DNA of 64,000 nucleotides from Paenibacillus antarcticus (GTDB taxonomy: Bacteria > Bacillota > Bacilli > Paenibacillales > Paenibacillaceae), in NCBI RefSeq assembly GCF_001637225.1, contig NZ_LVJI01000053.1, positions 19,525-83,524 on the forward strand, in the 5' to 3' direction. Of this stretch, positions 8,143-15,724 are shown one piece after another; positions within the stretch are counted from its first letter, which is position 1; each line of letters opens with the position of its first letter. Below the pieces are notes generated by a model. The model searched no databases. It saw only the letters and a list, made by a program, of their open reading frames with translations, and was not told where the DNA came from. Position numbers and translations under genes: made by a program.

Positions 8143-9450
8143 TTATTTCTCGCCAATCGAAGCTTCTTCTTTTTCATTAGATAATCCAAGTACTTCTAAT
8201 AATTTGATGAATAAACTAAGGGCAATCCCGACGATGGTTGCTAAGGCCATACCTTTAAGTTCAATACCGTAAATATGAAGAGTAGCTCCACTTAGACCAA
8301 TAACTAAGACAAGAGTAGCTAGAATCATATTCGATGCTTTAGAGAAATCAACTTTTTGTTCTACAAATATACGAAGACCAGAAGCTGCAATAACACCGAA
8401 CAACAGAAGAGACACGCCCCCCATTACAGCAGGAGGTATTTCTGAAATCACAGAGGAGAAGGTTCCAGAGAAAGATAGGAGAATAGCAATAATAGCAGCT
8501 CCACCAATGACAAAGACGGAGTATACCTTTGTGAGTGCCATTACACCGATATTCTCCCCATAGGTCGTATTAGGTGTTGAACCAACAAATCCGGAGACAA
8601 TAGTTGAAATCCCATTCCCAAGTAGTGAGCGGTGAAGACCGGGATCTTTATTGAGATCTTTCCCAACAATATTACTTGTCACAAGTAAATGACCTATATG
8701 TTCTACAATGACCACTAGAGACACTGGAATGATCGTTAGGATGACAGATAAGTTAAAGCTTGGTGTTGTAATATGTGGGGTTGCGAAGAAATTAGCGTTA
8801 GCAATTGCGGAACTGTTAACTTCACCCATGAAGTATGCCAGCATATACCCTGTTACAATACCTATCAAGATATGGATGATCTTGGGGAATCCTCTGAAGA
8901 CGAGCGCACCAATAATGGTAACACCTAGCGTTGTCATGGATATAATGATGGTAGGCATATCGGGAGTCCAACTGGCCGCTGCTACCGCATCCTCAGGACC
9001 AATAAGACCTGCCATCCGTGCGGCTACAGGTACAATCTCGAGACCAATGGTTGCTACGATAGCACCCATAACTGCTGGAGGGAATACGACATTAATCCAA
9101 GCCGTACCTACACGTTGGACAATCAAGGCTACGATACAAAAAATAACTCCAGTAACAATAAATGCCCCTAGCGCCAAGGAATAACCTTGATCAGGGTCCT
9201 TGAGTATTAGTGAACTAACAGGCGCTATAAATGCAAAGCTGGAGCCTAAGTATGCGGGGATTTTCCCTTTACAAATTAAGATATAGAACAAGGTACCGAT
9301 ACCATTCATTAATAGAATCATACCTGGATCGACTCCGAACAGATTAGGTACTAACACAGTGCTTCCAAACATGGCGAATAAGTGTTGTAGGCTTAGTAGG
9401 AAGCCGGGGCCAAGAGGCAATCGCTCATTTACTTGAATTTCTCGTTGCAA
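8143..9450 (-). CDS. uraA: Uracil permease (NCS2 family)
   Basis: A 435-residue nucleobase:proton symporter with about 14 membrane helices. The N-terminal part has QHLFAMFGSTVLVPNL and SSFAFIAPVSS. The C-terminal substrate-site region TTYGENIGVMALTKVYS carries the Glu that contacts uracil in UraA. These features fit uracil rather than xanthine carriers. It starts with TTG after AGGAGTG. It interrupts the apt-relA order and faces the other way, so it looks inserted relative to the B. subtilis map. No purine riboswitch and no PyrR attenuator are evident in its leader. Confidence 0.9.
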   Translation of the reverse strand: MQREIQVNERLPLGPGFLLSLQHLFAMFGSTVLVPNLFGVDPGMILLMNGIGTLFYILICKGKIPAYLGSSFAFIAPVSSLILKDPDQGYSLALGAFIVTGVIFCIVALIVQRVGTAWINVVFPPAVMGAIVATIGLEIVPVAARMAGLIGPEDAVAAASWTPDMPTIIISMTTLGVTIIGALVFRGFPKIIHILIGIVTGYMLAYFMGEVNSSAIANANFFATPHITTPSFNLSVILTIIPVSLVVIVEHIGHLLVTSNIVGKDLNKDPGLHRSLLGNGISTIVSGFVGSTPNTTYGENIGVMALTKVYSVFVIGGAAIIAILLSFSGTFSSVISEIPPAVMGGVSLLLFGVIAASGLRIFVEQKVDFSKASNMILATLVLVIGLSGATLHIYGIELKGMALATIVGIALSLFIKLLEVLGLSNEKEEASIGEK

Positions 9451-9623
9451 AGATTTTCACTCCTAATTGATTTAGTGTTTTTCCTGTATAAAAAATGATC
9501 TTATATAGATTAATTAGATTTGCTGAATATTACAATAACATTTTCGAAATAATCACTTATAAGCCACTTTCATGTTGAAAATGGCACTTCATTGTCAACC
9601 CATGCTTTGGATTAGCTGAAGTG

Positions 9624-9652
9624 TTGACGTATTACGTCACAAGCGTCATAAT
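9624..9652 (+). promoter_or_regulatory. Sigma-A promoter for relA
   Basis: TTGACG (9624-9629), a 17-base spacer, then CATAAT (9647-9652). It lies 87 bases before the relA start. Confidence 0.65.
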
Positions 9653-9672
9653 TAATAAAAAATCACACGGAG

Positions 9673-9706
9673 GGAACCTGCACAGATTATTGGAAATGCG
9701 GGTTCC
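9673..9706 (+). promoter_or_regulatory. Hairpin in relA leader
   Basis: GGAACCTGCA (9673-9682) pairs with TGCGGGTTCC (9697-9706) over 10 bp with one U-G pair and a 14-base loop, followed by ATTTTATAT. It sits between the promoter and the relA ribosome binding site. It could be a weak attenuator or a stability element. No known riboswitch is recognised. Confidence 0.55.
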
Positions 9707-9738
9707 ATTTTATATAGAAGGGAAACGGCATAAACTAG

Positions 9739-11919
9739 ATGGGCATAGAGCGATTACTTGAAAAGGCTGAAGCCTATATAAAAGAAAATGATCTTATCCG
9801 CATCCAAGAAGCATACGACTTCGCGGAACAAGCTCATCACGGACAGGTTCGGAAATCAGGCGAACCCTATATTCTGCATCCGCTAGCGGTTGCAGATATT
9901 GTCGTGAGCATGCAGATGGACTCCTTGTCTGTTATAGCGGCTCTCTTACATGATGTCGTTGAAGATACGACAGTCTCTTTAGTTGATATTCGTAACCAAT
10001 TCGGAGATACCTGTGCGATGCTTGTAGATGGACTTACTAAGCTAGAACGCATTAAGTTCCGTTCTAAAGAAGAACAACAAAATGAGAACTATAGAAAAAT
10101 GTTTATTGCGATGGCACAGGATATTCGTGTCATTGTGATTAAATTAGCAGATCGCCTTCATAATATGCGTACATTGAAGTTCCAATCGGAGGAAAGTCAG
10201 CGCCGAATTGCATATGAAACATTGGAGATTTTTTGTCCTATTGCAGATCGGTTAGGTATTTCTGCTATCAAAGGAGAAATGGAAGACCTTTCTCTAAGAT
10301 ATTTAAATCCTCAACAATATTATCGTATAGCGAATCTGATTCACAAAAAACGTGCAGAACGTGAAGAATTTGTCGACAGTGTTATTCTGAGAATTAAAGA
10401 AAAGTTGGACGAAATGGGTATCGAAGGTGAGCTTTCTGGGCGTCCTAAACATATTTATAGCGTATTCAACAAAATGACGACTAAAAACAAACAATTCAAT
10501 GAAATCTATGATTTGCTTGCTATTCGTATCATTGTAGACAATATCAAAGATTGTTATGCCACATTAGGGATTATCCATACGTTATGGAAACCGATGCCTG
10601 GACGCTTTAAAGATTATATAGCTATGCCAAAAGCGAATATGTATCAATCACTTCATACAACCGTGGTTGGTCCTAATGGGGAGCCTACAGAAGTCCAAAT
10701 TCGTACCCTCGATATGCATCGTACAGCAGAATTTGGTATAGCTGCACATTGGGCGTATAAGGAAGGCACATCTGCTGTGGGTACCTTTGAGAATAAAATG
10801 ACATTTTTCAGAGAGATCCTTGAACTTCAACATGAGGCCAAAGATGCTTCTGAATTTGTAGAATCACTTAAGATGGACTTTTTCTCTGATCTAGTCTTTG
10901 TGTTTACCCCTAAAGGGGAAGTTGTTGAACTTCCATCAGGGTCTGTACCGTTAGATTATGCTTATAGAATTCATACTGAAGTTGGGAATCGCACCATTGG
11001 TTCTAAAGTCAATGGTCGAATCGTACCGTTGGATCATAGGCTGAAGACCGGGGATATTGTCGAAATCATGACTTCCAAACACTCATACGGACCCAGTCAG
11101 GATTGGCTTAAGATCGCTCAATCTTCTCACGCCAAAAGTAAAATTAAACAATGGTTCAAGAAGGAACGACGGGAAGAGAATGTTGAAAAAGGACATGATT
11201 CCATTGAACGAGAACTCAAGCGCCTTGGATTGGAACCTTCGGAATGGATGACAGATGATAAGTTAATGGAAGTAGCTAAGAAGTTTGCTTTCAATGACCC
11301 TGAAGATATGCTCTCTGCTGTAGGATTTAGTGGTATAACCGCCTCTCAAATTGTTACACGTCTGACGGAGAAGTTACGCAAAGAGCAAGAAGAAGCAAAC
11401 ATGATTGAATTGACCTCGGAAATCAAAGAAATCAAAGCACCTACCGTAGAAAAGAAAAATCGCCCTACGAACGGCGTTCGCGTTAAAGGGATAGATAATT
11501 TATTGATACGATTTGCAAGGTGCTGTAATCCAGTACCTGGCGATGAAATAATCGGTTATGTTACACGTGGAAGAGGTGTGTCTATACATCGTATGGATTG
11601 TCCGAATATTCCTACTGAAGGTGATGGTGAGGAAGCGGCACGGGTTATCGAAGTGGAATGGGAAGGGCAGCTTGAAGCGAATTATAGTGTCGATATTGAG
11701 ATTACCGGTCATGACCGTAACGGACTCTTAAATGAGGTATTACAGGCGGTATCCGAGATGAAGACGAATATATCTGCGGTTACCGGACGTTCTGATAAGA
11801 ATAAAATGGCACAGATGCACATGACCATCCTAATTCGTAATACGGATCACCTTCATTCTGTTGTTGAGCGGATTAAGAGGGTGAAGGATGTGTACACGGT
11901 ACACCGAATTATCCAGTAA
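9739..11919 (+). CDS. relA: Bifunctional (p)ppGpp synthetase/hydrolase Rel
   Basis: This is the long Rel enzyme, which makes (p)ppGpp from GTP/GDP and ATP on stalled ribosomes and also degrades it. The order over 726 residues is: an HD hydrolase domain with LHDVVEDT near residue 75; a synthetase domain with KANMYQSLHTTVVGP near 300 and EVQIRTLDMH near 325; a TGS domain (about 390-450) with DLVFVFTPKGEVVELP; a zinc-finger-type region with RCCNPVPGDEI near 595; and a C-terminal ACT domain (about 650-726). Both active sites look intact. It is followed by dtd as in B. subtilis. The leader has its own promoter and a hairpin. Confidence 0.97.
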   Translation: MGIERLLEKAEAYIKENDLIRIQEAYDFAEQAHHGQVRKSGEPYILHPLAVADIVVSMQMDSLSVIAALLHDVVEDTTVSLVDIRNQFGDTCAMLVDGLTKLERIKFRSKEEQQNENYRKMFIAMAQDIRVIVIKLADRLHNMRTLKFQSEESQRRIAYETLEIFCPIADRLGISAIKGEMEDLSLRYLNPQQYYRIANLIHKKRAEREEFVDSVILRIKEKLDEMGIEGELSGRPKHIYSVFNKMTTKNKQFNEIYDLLAIRIIVDNIKDCYATLGIIHTLWKPMPGRFKDYIAMPKANMYQSLHTTVVGPNGEPTEVQIRTLDMHRTAEFGIAAHWAYKEGTSAVGTFENKMTFFREILELQHEAKDASEFVESLKMDFFSDLVFVFTPKGEVVELPSGSVPLDYAYRIHTEVGNRTIGSKVNGRIVPLDHRLKTGDIVEIMTSKHSYGPSQDWLKIAQSSHAKSKIKQWFKKERREENVEKGHDSIERELKRLGLEPSEWMTDDKLMEVAKKFAFNDPEDMLSAVGFSGITASQIVTRLTEKLRKEQEEANMIELTSEIKEIKAPTVEKKNRPTNGVRVKGIDNLLIRFARCCNPVPGDEIIGYVTRGRGVSIHRMDCPNIPTEGDGEEAARVIEVEWEGQLEANYSVDIEITGHDRNGLLNEVLQAVSEMKTNISAVTGRSDKNKMAQMHMTILIRNTDHLHSVVERIKRVKDVYTVHRIIQ

Positions 11920-11954
11920 TCAGGGATATGTGATAAAGGAGCGAGTACGTTCAT

Positions 11955-12404
11955 ATGAAAGTGGTTGTACAACGCTGTAAAGAGGCTTCTGTTACCGTTA
12001 GTGGTGATATCGTTGGTAAGATAGATCAAGGTCTAATGGTGCTCGTAGGGGTCACTCATGAAGACACAGAGAAGGACGCTAAATACCTGGTTGAGAAGAT
12101 AGCAGGCTTGCGTATTTTTGAAGATGATCTTGGTAAAATGAACCATAGTGTCGTAGATATGGGTGGAGCTATATTATCGGTATCTCAATTCACGTTATAT
12201 GGTGATTGCCGTAAAGGCAGACGACCGAACTTTATGGCTGCAGCGAAACCTGATATAGCAAAAGATCTTTATGAATACTTCAATCGTGAATTGATAGCTA
12301 AAGGGATACATGTCGAAACAGGTCAATTCGGTGAAATGATGGATGTTTCCTTTACAAATTGGGGACCAGTGACCTTGATTATCGATAGTCGTGTAGACGC
12401 ATAG
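11955..12404 (+). CDS. dtd: D-aminoacyl-tRNA deacylase
   Basis: Dtd removes D-amino acids (and glycine mischarged on tRNA-Ala) from tRNA. The 149-residue protein has the signature SQFTLYGDCRKGRRP near residue 77 and the Gly-cisPro motif GPVT near residue 137. The residue before that motif is Trp (NWGPVT), where Asp (NDGPVT) is the form I know best. A GGAGCGAG ribosome binding site lies upstream. Downstream of relA with a 35-base gap and probably co-transcribed. Confidence 0.95.
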   Translation: MKVVVQRCKEASVTVSGDIVGKIDQGLMVLVGVTHEDTEKDAKYLVEKIAGLRIFEDDLGKMNHSVVDMGGAILSVSQFTLYGDCRKGRRPNFMAAAKPDIAKDLYEYFNRELIAKGIHVETGQFGEMMDVSFTNWGPVTLIIDSRVDA

Positions 12405-12522
12405 AAGGTCTGCTTGAAGGGAATGGTAAGAATAGAGCTCAAGAGATATTCTTATCTATATAGATCGAACTAAAGTATATTGTCTGTGGTTCGATTTATT
12501 TACCAAAGGAGCGCTTTATCAC

Positions 12523-12687
12523 ATGCGTCAGTCATCCAAACAATGCTCATCGCAAGTGTTACCGACGATACCGATAGGTCATTTTAATGAAATCCTTCAA
12601 AGTGATCGTGCTTCAAAGTGTGTGTCATATCCAATGTGGGCGGTATGCCCTAAGGGAAACCATCGAGATGATATACCTAGAATGTAG
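12523..12687 (+). CDS. Possible small protein, 54 residues
   Basis: An ATG at 12523 follows AAAGGAGCG at a workable distance, and the frame stays open for 54 codons to TAG at 12685. The product is polar, with three Cys (positions 8, 33, 42) and no membrane segment, and matches nothing I recognise. A terminator follows at 12719. It lies in the 464-base gap between dtd and the DJ-1 type gene. Ribosome binding site and terminator support it, but the short length leaves chance possible. Confidence 0.35.
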   Translation: MRQSSKQCSSQVLPTIPIGHFNEILQSDRASKCVSYPMWAVCPKGNHRDDIPRM

Positions 12688-12718
12688 ATCCATGAATATG
12701 ATAATTATTGTGAACTGG

Positions 12719-12745
12719 GACAACCTTTGAGGGTTGTCTTTTTTT
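12719..12745 (+). terminator. Terminator downstream of dtd region
   Basis: GACAACC (12719-12725) pairs with GGTTGTC (12732-12738), with a 6-base loop and seven Ts. It closes the relA-dtd transcript and the possible small ORF. Confidence 0.85.
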
Positions 12746-12868
12746 AATATGATAACTTATATCAATCGAGTGCGGAGAGCTCAACCTGTTTACTTGATTT
12801 AGTGTGTTATAAAATACGCTAGTTAGGGTAATAACAAGTACACCCTAAAGAAAAAGGAGCGCGATACT

Positions 12869-13378
12869 ATGAGTAAAGTAGTTGCTTTTCTATTAGCAAA
12901 TCAATTTGAAGATTCCGAAATGAAAGAACCATACGATGCTGTAATAAAAGCTGGACATAAGGCTATTATTATTGGACTGAAAAAAGGTGAAATACTTAAA
13001 GGTAAAAAAGGACAATCTACCTATACAACAGATCAAGCTATAGCAGATAGCAAAATAGTAGATTATGATGCCATTGTTATTCCTGGGGGTTCTTCCCCTG
13101 AGGCATTACGCTTGAATTCAAATATATTAGAGTTCGTTAAAGAGGCTAACGATAAGAAGTTACCCATTGCTGCGATCTGTCACGGACCACAGATACTCAT
13201 TAGTGCAGCCTTGCTTAATGGACGCACGATTACTTCGTATCAGGCACTACAAGATGATGTGGTCAACGCAGGTGCTAAATTCAAGGATGAGGAAGTTGTG
13301 GTCGATGGGAACTTCATTACTTCGCGTACACCTGAGGATGAACCCGCGTTTATTCGTGAATTATTGAAGGTACTCTGA
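12869..13378 (+). CDS. DJ-1/PfpI family protein (general stress protein 18 type)
   Basis: A 169-residue class I glutamine-amidotransferase-like protein of the DJ-1/PfpI/YraA group. Members act as protein or nucleotide deglycases or stress proteins. The conserved acid lies in NQFEDSE near residue 14, and the nucleophile elbow AICHGPQ places the reactive Cys near residue 106. The C-terminal TSRTPEDEPAFIREL matches the family. A AAAAAGGAGCG ribosome binding site is well placed. The specific substrate is not inferable. It probably shares a transcript with the next gene, 45 bases downstream. Confidence 0.9.
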   Translation: MSKVVAFLLANQFEDSEMKEPYDAVIKAGHKAIIIGLKKGEILKGKKGQSTYTTDQAIADSKIVDYDAIVIPGGSSPEALRLNSNILEFVKEANDKKLPIAAICHGPQILISAALLNGRTITSYQALQDDVVNAGAKFKDEEVVVDGNFITSRTPEDEPAFIRELLKVL

Positions 13379-13423
13379 CTTATAAATGTTCTATGATTTC
13401 TATGAGAAAAAGGAGGTTTTATC

Positions 13424-13867
13424 ATGTCTAAGCAAATCCAAGCGTATTTCCAGACAGAAGATCAAGCTGAAGGTGCCAAAACGACCCTTCTTACGTATAA
13501 AACAGAGCATTTAGAAGTTAGCAAGTTAGCAGATTCGATTAATCGCGATAGTAATCTTATATTTCCTTTAGTTGGGATTAATACATCGGGGAATATCAAT
13601 ACTTCTGGAGCAGTAGGAATTATGGGAGCGGGTGGCGTGGCAGGAATCAATATTGTGCCTACCTTGAATAACAATATTGATGAGCGCGATATGGATGTCG
13701 AGTCAAATGTAAATGATGAAGGAGTGTTATGGAACACTACTGAGGTTACCTCTGATGATGTTGAGAATCTTAATTATGTTCTTGTAGCAAAAGTTCAGGA
13801 TGAGGATTATGAAGAGGTTGTCCAAAAGCTTCGTGAACATCAAGCCTTTGTTGAGAAAGTGGACTAG
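13424..13867 (+). CDS. Uncharacterised protein with glycine-rich centre
   Basis: A 147-residue soluble protein of unknown function with a AAAGGAGG ribosome binding site. Residues 1-40 (QAYFQTEDQAEGAKTTLLTY) and the last 45 residues each look like a half of a ferredoxin-like alpha/beta unit. The centre (about 48-80) is a Gly/Asn/Ile-rich linker with NTSGNINTSGAVGIMGAGG. This layout, a pair of short domains around a Gly-rich stretch, resembles YflT-type stress proteins, but I cannot assign a family. Its position 45 bases after a DJ-1 stress gene suggests a shared stress role. Confidence 0.75.
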   Translation: MSKQIQAYFQTEDQAEGAKTTLLTYKTEHLEVSKLADSINRDSNLIFPLVGINTSGNINTSGAVGIMGAGGVAGINIVPTLNNNIDERDMDVESNVNDEGVLWNTTEVTSDDVENLNYVLVAKVQDEDYEEVVQKLREHQAFVEKVD

Positions 13868-13869
13868 AC

Positions 13870-13888
13870 AGCGCTTAAGTAAAGCGCT
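13870..13888 (+). terminator. Short hairpin after the 147-residue gene
   Basis: AGCGCTT (13870-13876) and AAGCGCT (13882-13888) form a perfect 7-bp stem with a 5-base loop. The U-tract is poor (TTCC), so it may be a weak terminator only. Confidence 0.4.
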
Positions 13889-13895
13889 TTCCAAA

Positions 13896-13951
13896 ATGTA
13901 ATATAAATGTAATATAGAATTCATGTTCTCTTAACATAGTCTGACTATAAT
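13896..13951 (+). promoter_or_regulatory. 11-bp periodic repeats ending in a -10 box
   Basis: ATGTAATATAA (13896) and ATGTAATATAG (13907) are tandem 11-mers. In step behind them come TTCATG and TTAACA, and TATAAT lies at 13946-13951. Hexamers spaced every 11 bp before a -10 are typical of response-regulator (PhoP-like) promoters. The only feature downstream before a terminator is about 60 bases without an ORF. Confidence 0.45.
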
Positions 13952-13984
13952 AAACCTATGACCCCCTTTTTTAATATAACTTTT

Positions 13985-14015
13985 GACCTACAATATCGAT
14001 TGTGGGTCTTTTTTT
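13985..14015 (+). terminator. Intrinsic terminator upstream of the hisS T-box
   Basis: GACCTACAAT (13985-13994) pairs with ATTGTGGGTC (13999-14008) with a 4-base loop and one wobble pair, followed by seven Ts. Confidence 0.85.
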
Positions 14016-14037
14016 GTCGTAAAATGAATGTCCGCTA

Positions 14038-14066
14038 TTGACTTTAGTACGCTAGTTCATTACAAT
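14038..14066 (+). promoter_or_regulatory. Sigma-A promoter for hisS-aspS
   Basis: TTGACT (14038-14043), a 17-base spacer, then TACAAT (14061-14066). Transcription would start near 14073, just ahead of the T-box leader. Confidence 0.75.
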
Positions 14067-14072
14067 CTAAAA

Positions 14073-14394
14073 ATAGTTGAAAATCGATTCAATGACAGGA
14101 TAAAGTAATCTAGGCCCCACAAGATCAGAGAAGAGTCCCTTGGCTGTAAGGATTCTCTTGATGACCGGATGAATGACTTCCTCGAGAACAGTTGGTGAAA
14201 CAATCGACTCTCATTTGAGAAATCGTATGTTGTAGTAGCCGTACTGCGCTGAACGGGCGTTAATCGTATAAGCGGATGGCTATTACAGTCTTATGGACTG
14301 TGAGTTATTCGAAATGTGGGTGGTACCACGGGTGATTACTTTAATTATAATCTCTCGTCCCGGTTCTTTTTGAACAGGGCGGGAGATTTTTTTT
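14073..14394 (+). promoter_or_regulatory. T-box riboswitch, histidine-type
   Basis: The leader carries the T-box sequence GTGGGTGGTACCACGGG near 14314-14331 and an intrinsic terminator at 14349-14394 with eight Ts. In Stem I, AGAGTC (14132-14137) pairs with GACTCT (14206-14211). Directly after that strand comes CAT (14212-14214), the place where a specifier codon belongs. CAT codes for His, matching the first gene, hisS. GGTGAAA near 14193 fits a conserved Stem I bulge. The specifier is my reading of the fold; the T-box itself is certain. Confidence 0.9.
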
Positions 14395-14436
14395 GATTCA
14401 AAAAAATGGTTATATATGTAAAAGGAGGTAGTTGTA

Positions 14437-15681
14437 ATGGCCTTTCAAAAACCGACAGGAACGCAAGATCTATTGCCGGGTATGGTAGAAAAATGGCAGT
14501 ATGTTGAACAAAAAGCAAGAGATCTATGCAGACGTTTTAATTATCGTGAGATACGTACGCCACTTTTTGAACAGACGGATTTATTTGTACGTGGTGTTGG
14601 GGATACAACTGATATCGTTGAGAAGGAAATGTATACGTTCAATGATAAAGGTGATCGCAGCATGACGTTACGTCCGGAAGGAACAGCAGGCGTAGTCAGA
14701 GCGTACGTGGAGAATAAGTTATACGGTGAACCTGACGTTAGCAAGCTGTATTATATTGGACCTATGTTTCGGTATGAACGCCCTCAAGCAGGACGGTATC
14801 GTCAATTTCATCAGTTCGGGGTAGAAGCTTTTGGAGCGGTAGATCCTGCAATTGATGCGGAAGTGATATCACTGGGGTATCAATTTTGTAGGGAGCTAGG
14901 AATGCAGGGTGTGAAAGTAGAAATTAACTCTGTAGGTACACCTGAGACTCGTACAGCATATCGAGAGCAATTACTTGCCTATCTAACACCAATGAAGGAC
15001 AGCCTTTGTAAAGATTGTAATTCTCGGATGGAGCGCAATCCTATGCGTGTACTGGATTGTAAAGTGGATCAAGATAAATTCCATGATGCTCCTTCTATTT
15101 TGGGAAGTTTAGATGAAGAATGTAGCACTCTTTTTGAGAAGGTAAAGCAGCATTTGGATGTTATGGAAGTGGACTATGTTGTCAATCCAAGACTCGTTCG
15201 TGGATTGGATTATTATACGCATACCGCTTTTGAATTCAAAGCAGAAGGTATTGGCGCTATTGATACCATTGGTGGTGGAGGGCGTTATAACGGTCTTGTG
15301 AGTGGTATTGGCGGACCAGACCAACCCGGAATTGGTGTAGGTATTGGTTTGGAGCGTATTGTACTCATTCTTGAGAAACAACAGATCGAACTAAATGCAC
15401 AGAAACCTTTGGATGTTTACTTCGTCGCTTTAGGCGAACAAGCAGACATGGAAATTACCAAACAAGTATTTAAACTTCGTCAACTTGGATTCTCAGTAGA
15501 ACGTGATTATTTGGGACGCAAGATGAAGGCTCAGATGAAGTCCTCAGATCGTCTGAAGGCGCGTTATACTGCGATTCTTGGTGATGATGAGCTCGAACGT
15601 GGTGAAATAGCTCTGAAATCGATGGAGACGGGTGAACAGCTTACCGTGAAATTGGATGAGATCCATCTGAACCTTGTTTAA
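14437..15681 (+). CDS. hisS: Histidyl-tRNA synthetase
   Basis: A class II synthetase that charges tRNA-His. The 414-residue protein begins FQKPTGTQDLLPG and has the motif 2 region FRYERPQAGRYRQFHQFGVE (about residues 110-130). The His-specific motifs RGLDYYTHTAFEF (about 258) and GGGGRYNGL (about 280) follow, then an anticodon-binding domain (about 320-414). A AAAGGAGG ribosome binding site precedes the ATG. It leads the hisS-aspS-tcdA operon under the T-box. Confidence 0.97.
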   Translation: MAFQKPTGTQDLLPGMVEKWQYVEQKARDLCRRFNYREIRTPLFEQTDLFVRGVGDTTDIVEKEMYTFNDKGDRSMTLRPEGTAGVVRAYVENKLYGEPDVSKLYYIGPMFRYERPQAGRYRQFHQFGVEAFGAVDPAIDAEVISLGYQFCRELGMQGVKVEINSVGTPETRTAYREQLLAYLTPMKDSLCKDCNSRMERNPMRVLDCKVDQDKFHDAPSILGSLDEECSTLFEKVKQHLDVMEVDYVVNPRLVRGLDYYTHTAFEFKAEGIGAIDTIGGGGRYNGLVSGIGGPDQPGIGVGIGLERIVLILEKQQIELNAQKPLDVYFVALGEQADMEITKQVFKLRQLGFSVERDYLGRKMKAQMKSSDRLKARYTAILGDDELERGEIALKSMETGEQLTVKLDEIHLNLV

Positions 15682-15724
15682 AATGCCTATTAGGCTAACT
15701 ATAGAAAAAGGGGATTGATTAAGT

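Noticed and set aside
8708..9184. 158-codon ORF opposite uraA
   Set aside because: It lies inside a clear permease gene on the other strand. The Ile/Thr/Ala-rich product is the mirror of membrane helices and has no ribosome binding site.
9451..9600. PyrR attenuator or riboswitch before uraA
   Set aside because: The minus-strand leader is AT-rich with no terminator/antiterminator pair and no PyrR-binding loop that I can recognise.
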